Shown here piece by piece: positions 21,188 through 21,748 of a DNA stretch of 21,748 nucleotides. A program made the translations under genes and the position numbers. Under the pieces are notes generated by a model that had not been told where the DNA came from, did not search any database, and saw only the letters and a list, made by a program, of their open reading frames with translations. Numbering within the stretch: the first letter of the stretch is position 1; every line of letters starts with the position of its first letter. Source of the stretch: Deltaproteobacteria bacterium (GTDB lineage Bacteria > Desulfobacterota_B > Binatia > UBA9968); assembly GCA_005879255.1 (NCBI GenBank), contig VBKY01000105.1, positions 1 to 21,748 of the forward strand. Reading direction: 5' to 3'.

Positions 21188-21748
21188 CTAATCTGCAGCG
21201 TGATTCGGCGCGCGAAGCGGAACCAAGTAGGAGACCCAAAGAATAATCACAGGCAGGAATGCGGCGTGCACAAAGACGTCCGCGGGAGTCCAAGCGTAAC
21301 TGGCAGCGTGCGGCGATGGGCAGGAGGGACAAACCCACATGGGCGCTCCGGCGAAAAAAAACGAGTCATGAACTCCACCGAACATCAACCGCTCACTAAA
21401 CAAGGCGATGGCTCCGCCGAGCGCGAAAGTACAGGAAACCAACCAGGCGCGGTCCAGATGCTTATTTGAAAATCGAAAATAGATGGCGCCGAGAAAAAAG
21501 ACATAGAGAAAATACAGCAAGACAACAAGGTGAAATGGCTCGAACGGGGTTACATGAAAAACCGAGTGTAATCCAAAGTTTTTGAACACTTCAATTTTAT
21601 AGGGTCGATCCCAGCGAAAGAAAAACGCCTTGGAACCGAAATCGACCAATAGGACTCCAATAAGTAGACGGAAGTATAGATGCGCTTCTTCCTTGGTTGG
21701 CTTTCGCCATGCTCCGCGGACCTCAAAGCCGCGCCGCTTGGTGATCAA
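21188..21748 (-). CDS. Divergent LspA (signal peptidase II)-like membrane protein, possibly 5' truncated
   Basis: The 186 codons reach the window edge, where a TTG could be the start, though the gene may extend further. Four membrane helices are visible near residues 25-43, 73-91, 101-117 and 154-175. The order of motifs follows lipoprotein signal peptidase: LLVDFGSKAFF in helix 1 (D-x-x-S-K), KNFGLHSVF (N-x-G loop), ALGGAIALFSERLMFGG then VHDSF, and WTPADVFVHAAF. Asp128 and Asp157 sit where LspA has its catalytic pair. However, the conserved Asn after GGAI is Leu, D-R is E-R, and a loop with CPSCPSP is inserted. It is therefore either a true but divergent SPase II or a paralogue with a new role. 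It is on the same strand as the amidohydrolase operon, 95 bases upstream of it. Confidence 0.65.
   Translation of the reverse strand: MITKRRGFEVRGAWRKPTKEEAHLYFRLLIGVLLVDFGSKAFFFRWDRPYKIEVFKNFGLHSVFHVTPFEPFHLVVLLYFLYVFFLGAIYFRFSNKHLDRAWLVSCTFALGGAIALFSERLMFGGVHDSFFFAGAPMWVCPSCPSPHAASYAWTPADVFVHAAFLPVIILWVSYLVPLRAPNHAAD

Overview
The window carries about two dozen protein genes on a moderately GC-rich background with little wasted space. Most genes have good Shine-Dalgarno sites. I see no rRNA, tRNA, transposase, phage gene or CRISPR array. The gene content is typical of a versatile heterotroph from soil, sediment or groundwater: CaiB-type CoA transferase, acyl-CoA dehydrogenase, MaoC hydratase, CitE-like lyase, ThDP enzyme, ACMSD-type amidohydrolase, haloacid-dehalogenase-like hydrolase and solute-binding proteins. 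Lineages such as Deltaproteobacteria/Binatota, Tectomicrobia or NC10 would fit, but this is inference from gene style and intergenic repeats, and I cannot name the organism.

Layout. Bases 1-1191 hold the 3' part of a ThDP-dependent enzyme. It is followed by a small membrane-anchored unknown (1304-1852). Bases 2061-6749 are a minus-strand cluster, transcribed from right to left: a nitrate-reductase-associated protein, a YdeP/FdhF-like molybdopterin oxidoreductase overlapping its stop codon, an M24 'pita-bread' protein that has lost most of its metal ligands, and a type II haloacid dehalogenase-like hydrolase. Bases 6884-8969 are plus-strand small genes: a cupin, two unknown membrane proteins and a GNAT acetyltransferase. 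Bases 9169-10077 are a flavin reductase/VOC protein pair, ended by a perfect 30-bp palindrome.

Bases 10253-13183 are a minus-strand operon of a CitE-like CoA-ester lyase, a secreted metallo-beta-lactamase-fold protein and a secreted solute-binding protein. Bases 13588-18120 add an MFS transporter, an acyl-CoA dehydrogenase (minus), a MaoC hydratase and a CaiB CoA transferase. Taken with the CitE-like lyase, these five could form one route: import an organic acid, activate it with CoA, oxidise it, hydrate it and cleave it. A TIGR00725-type SLOG protein follows (18261-18812). Bases 18841-21092 are a minus-strand set of an amidohydrolase and two tandem, equally long, exported DUF442-like phosphatase-fold paralogues. 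The right edge (21188-21748) holds a divergent LspA (signal peptidase II)-like membrane protein whose 5' end may lie outside the window.

The intergenic DNA is the most unusual part. The MaoC gene is flanked by two quasi-palindromes built from different repeated words (TATGGC and TTGAAC). Upstream of the MFS gene is a nested inverted-repeat element plus a third hairpin. Perfect palindromes lie at 9003-9024 and 10115-10144. A frame-broken remnant of an NMT1-type substrate-binding protein lies at 14785-14962.
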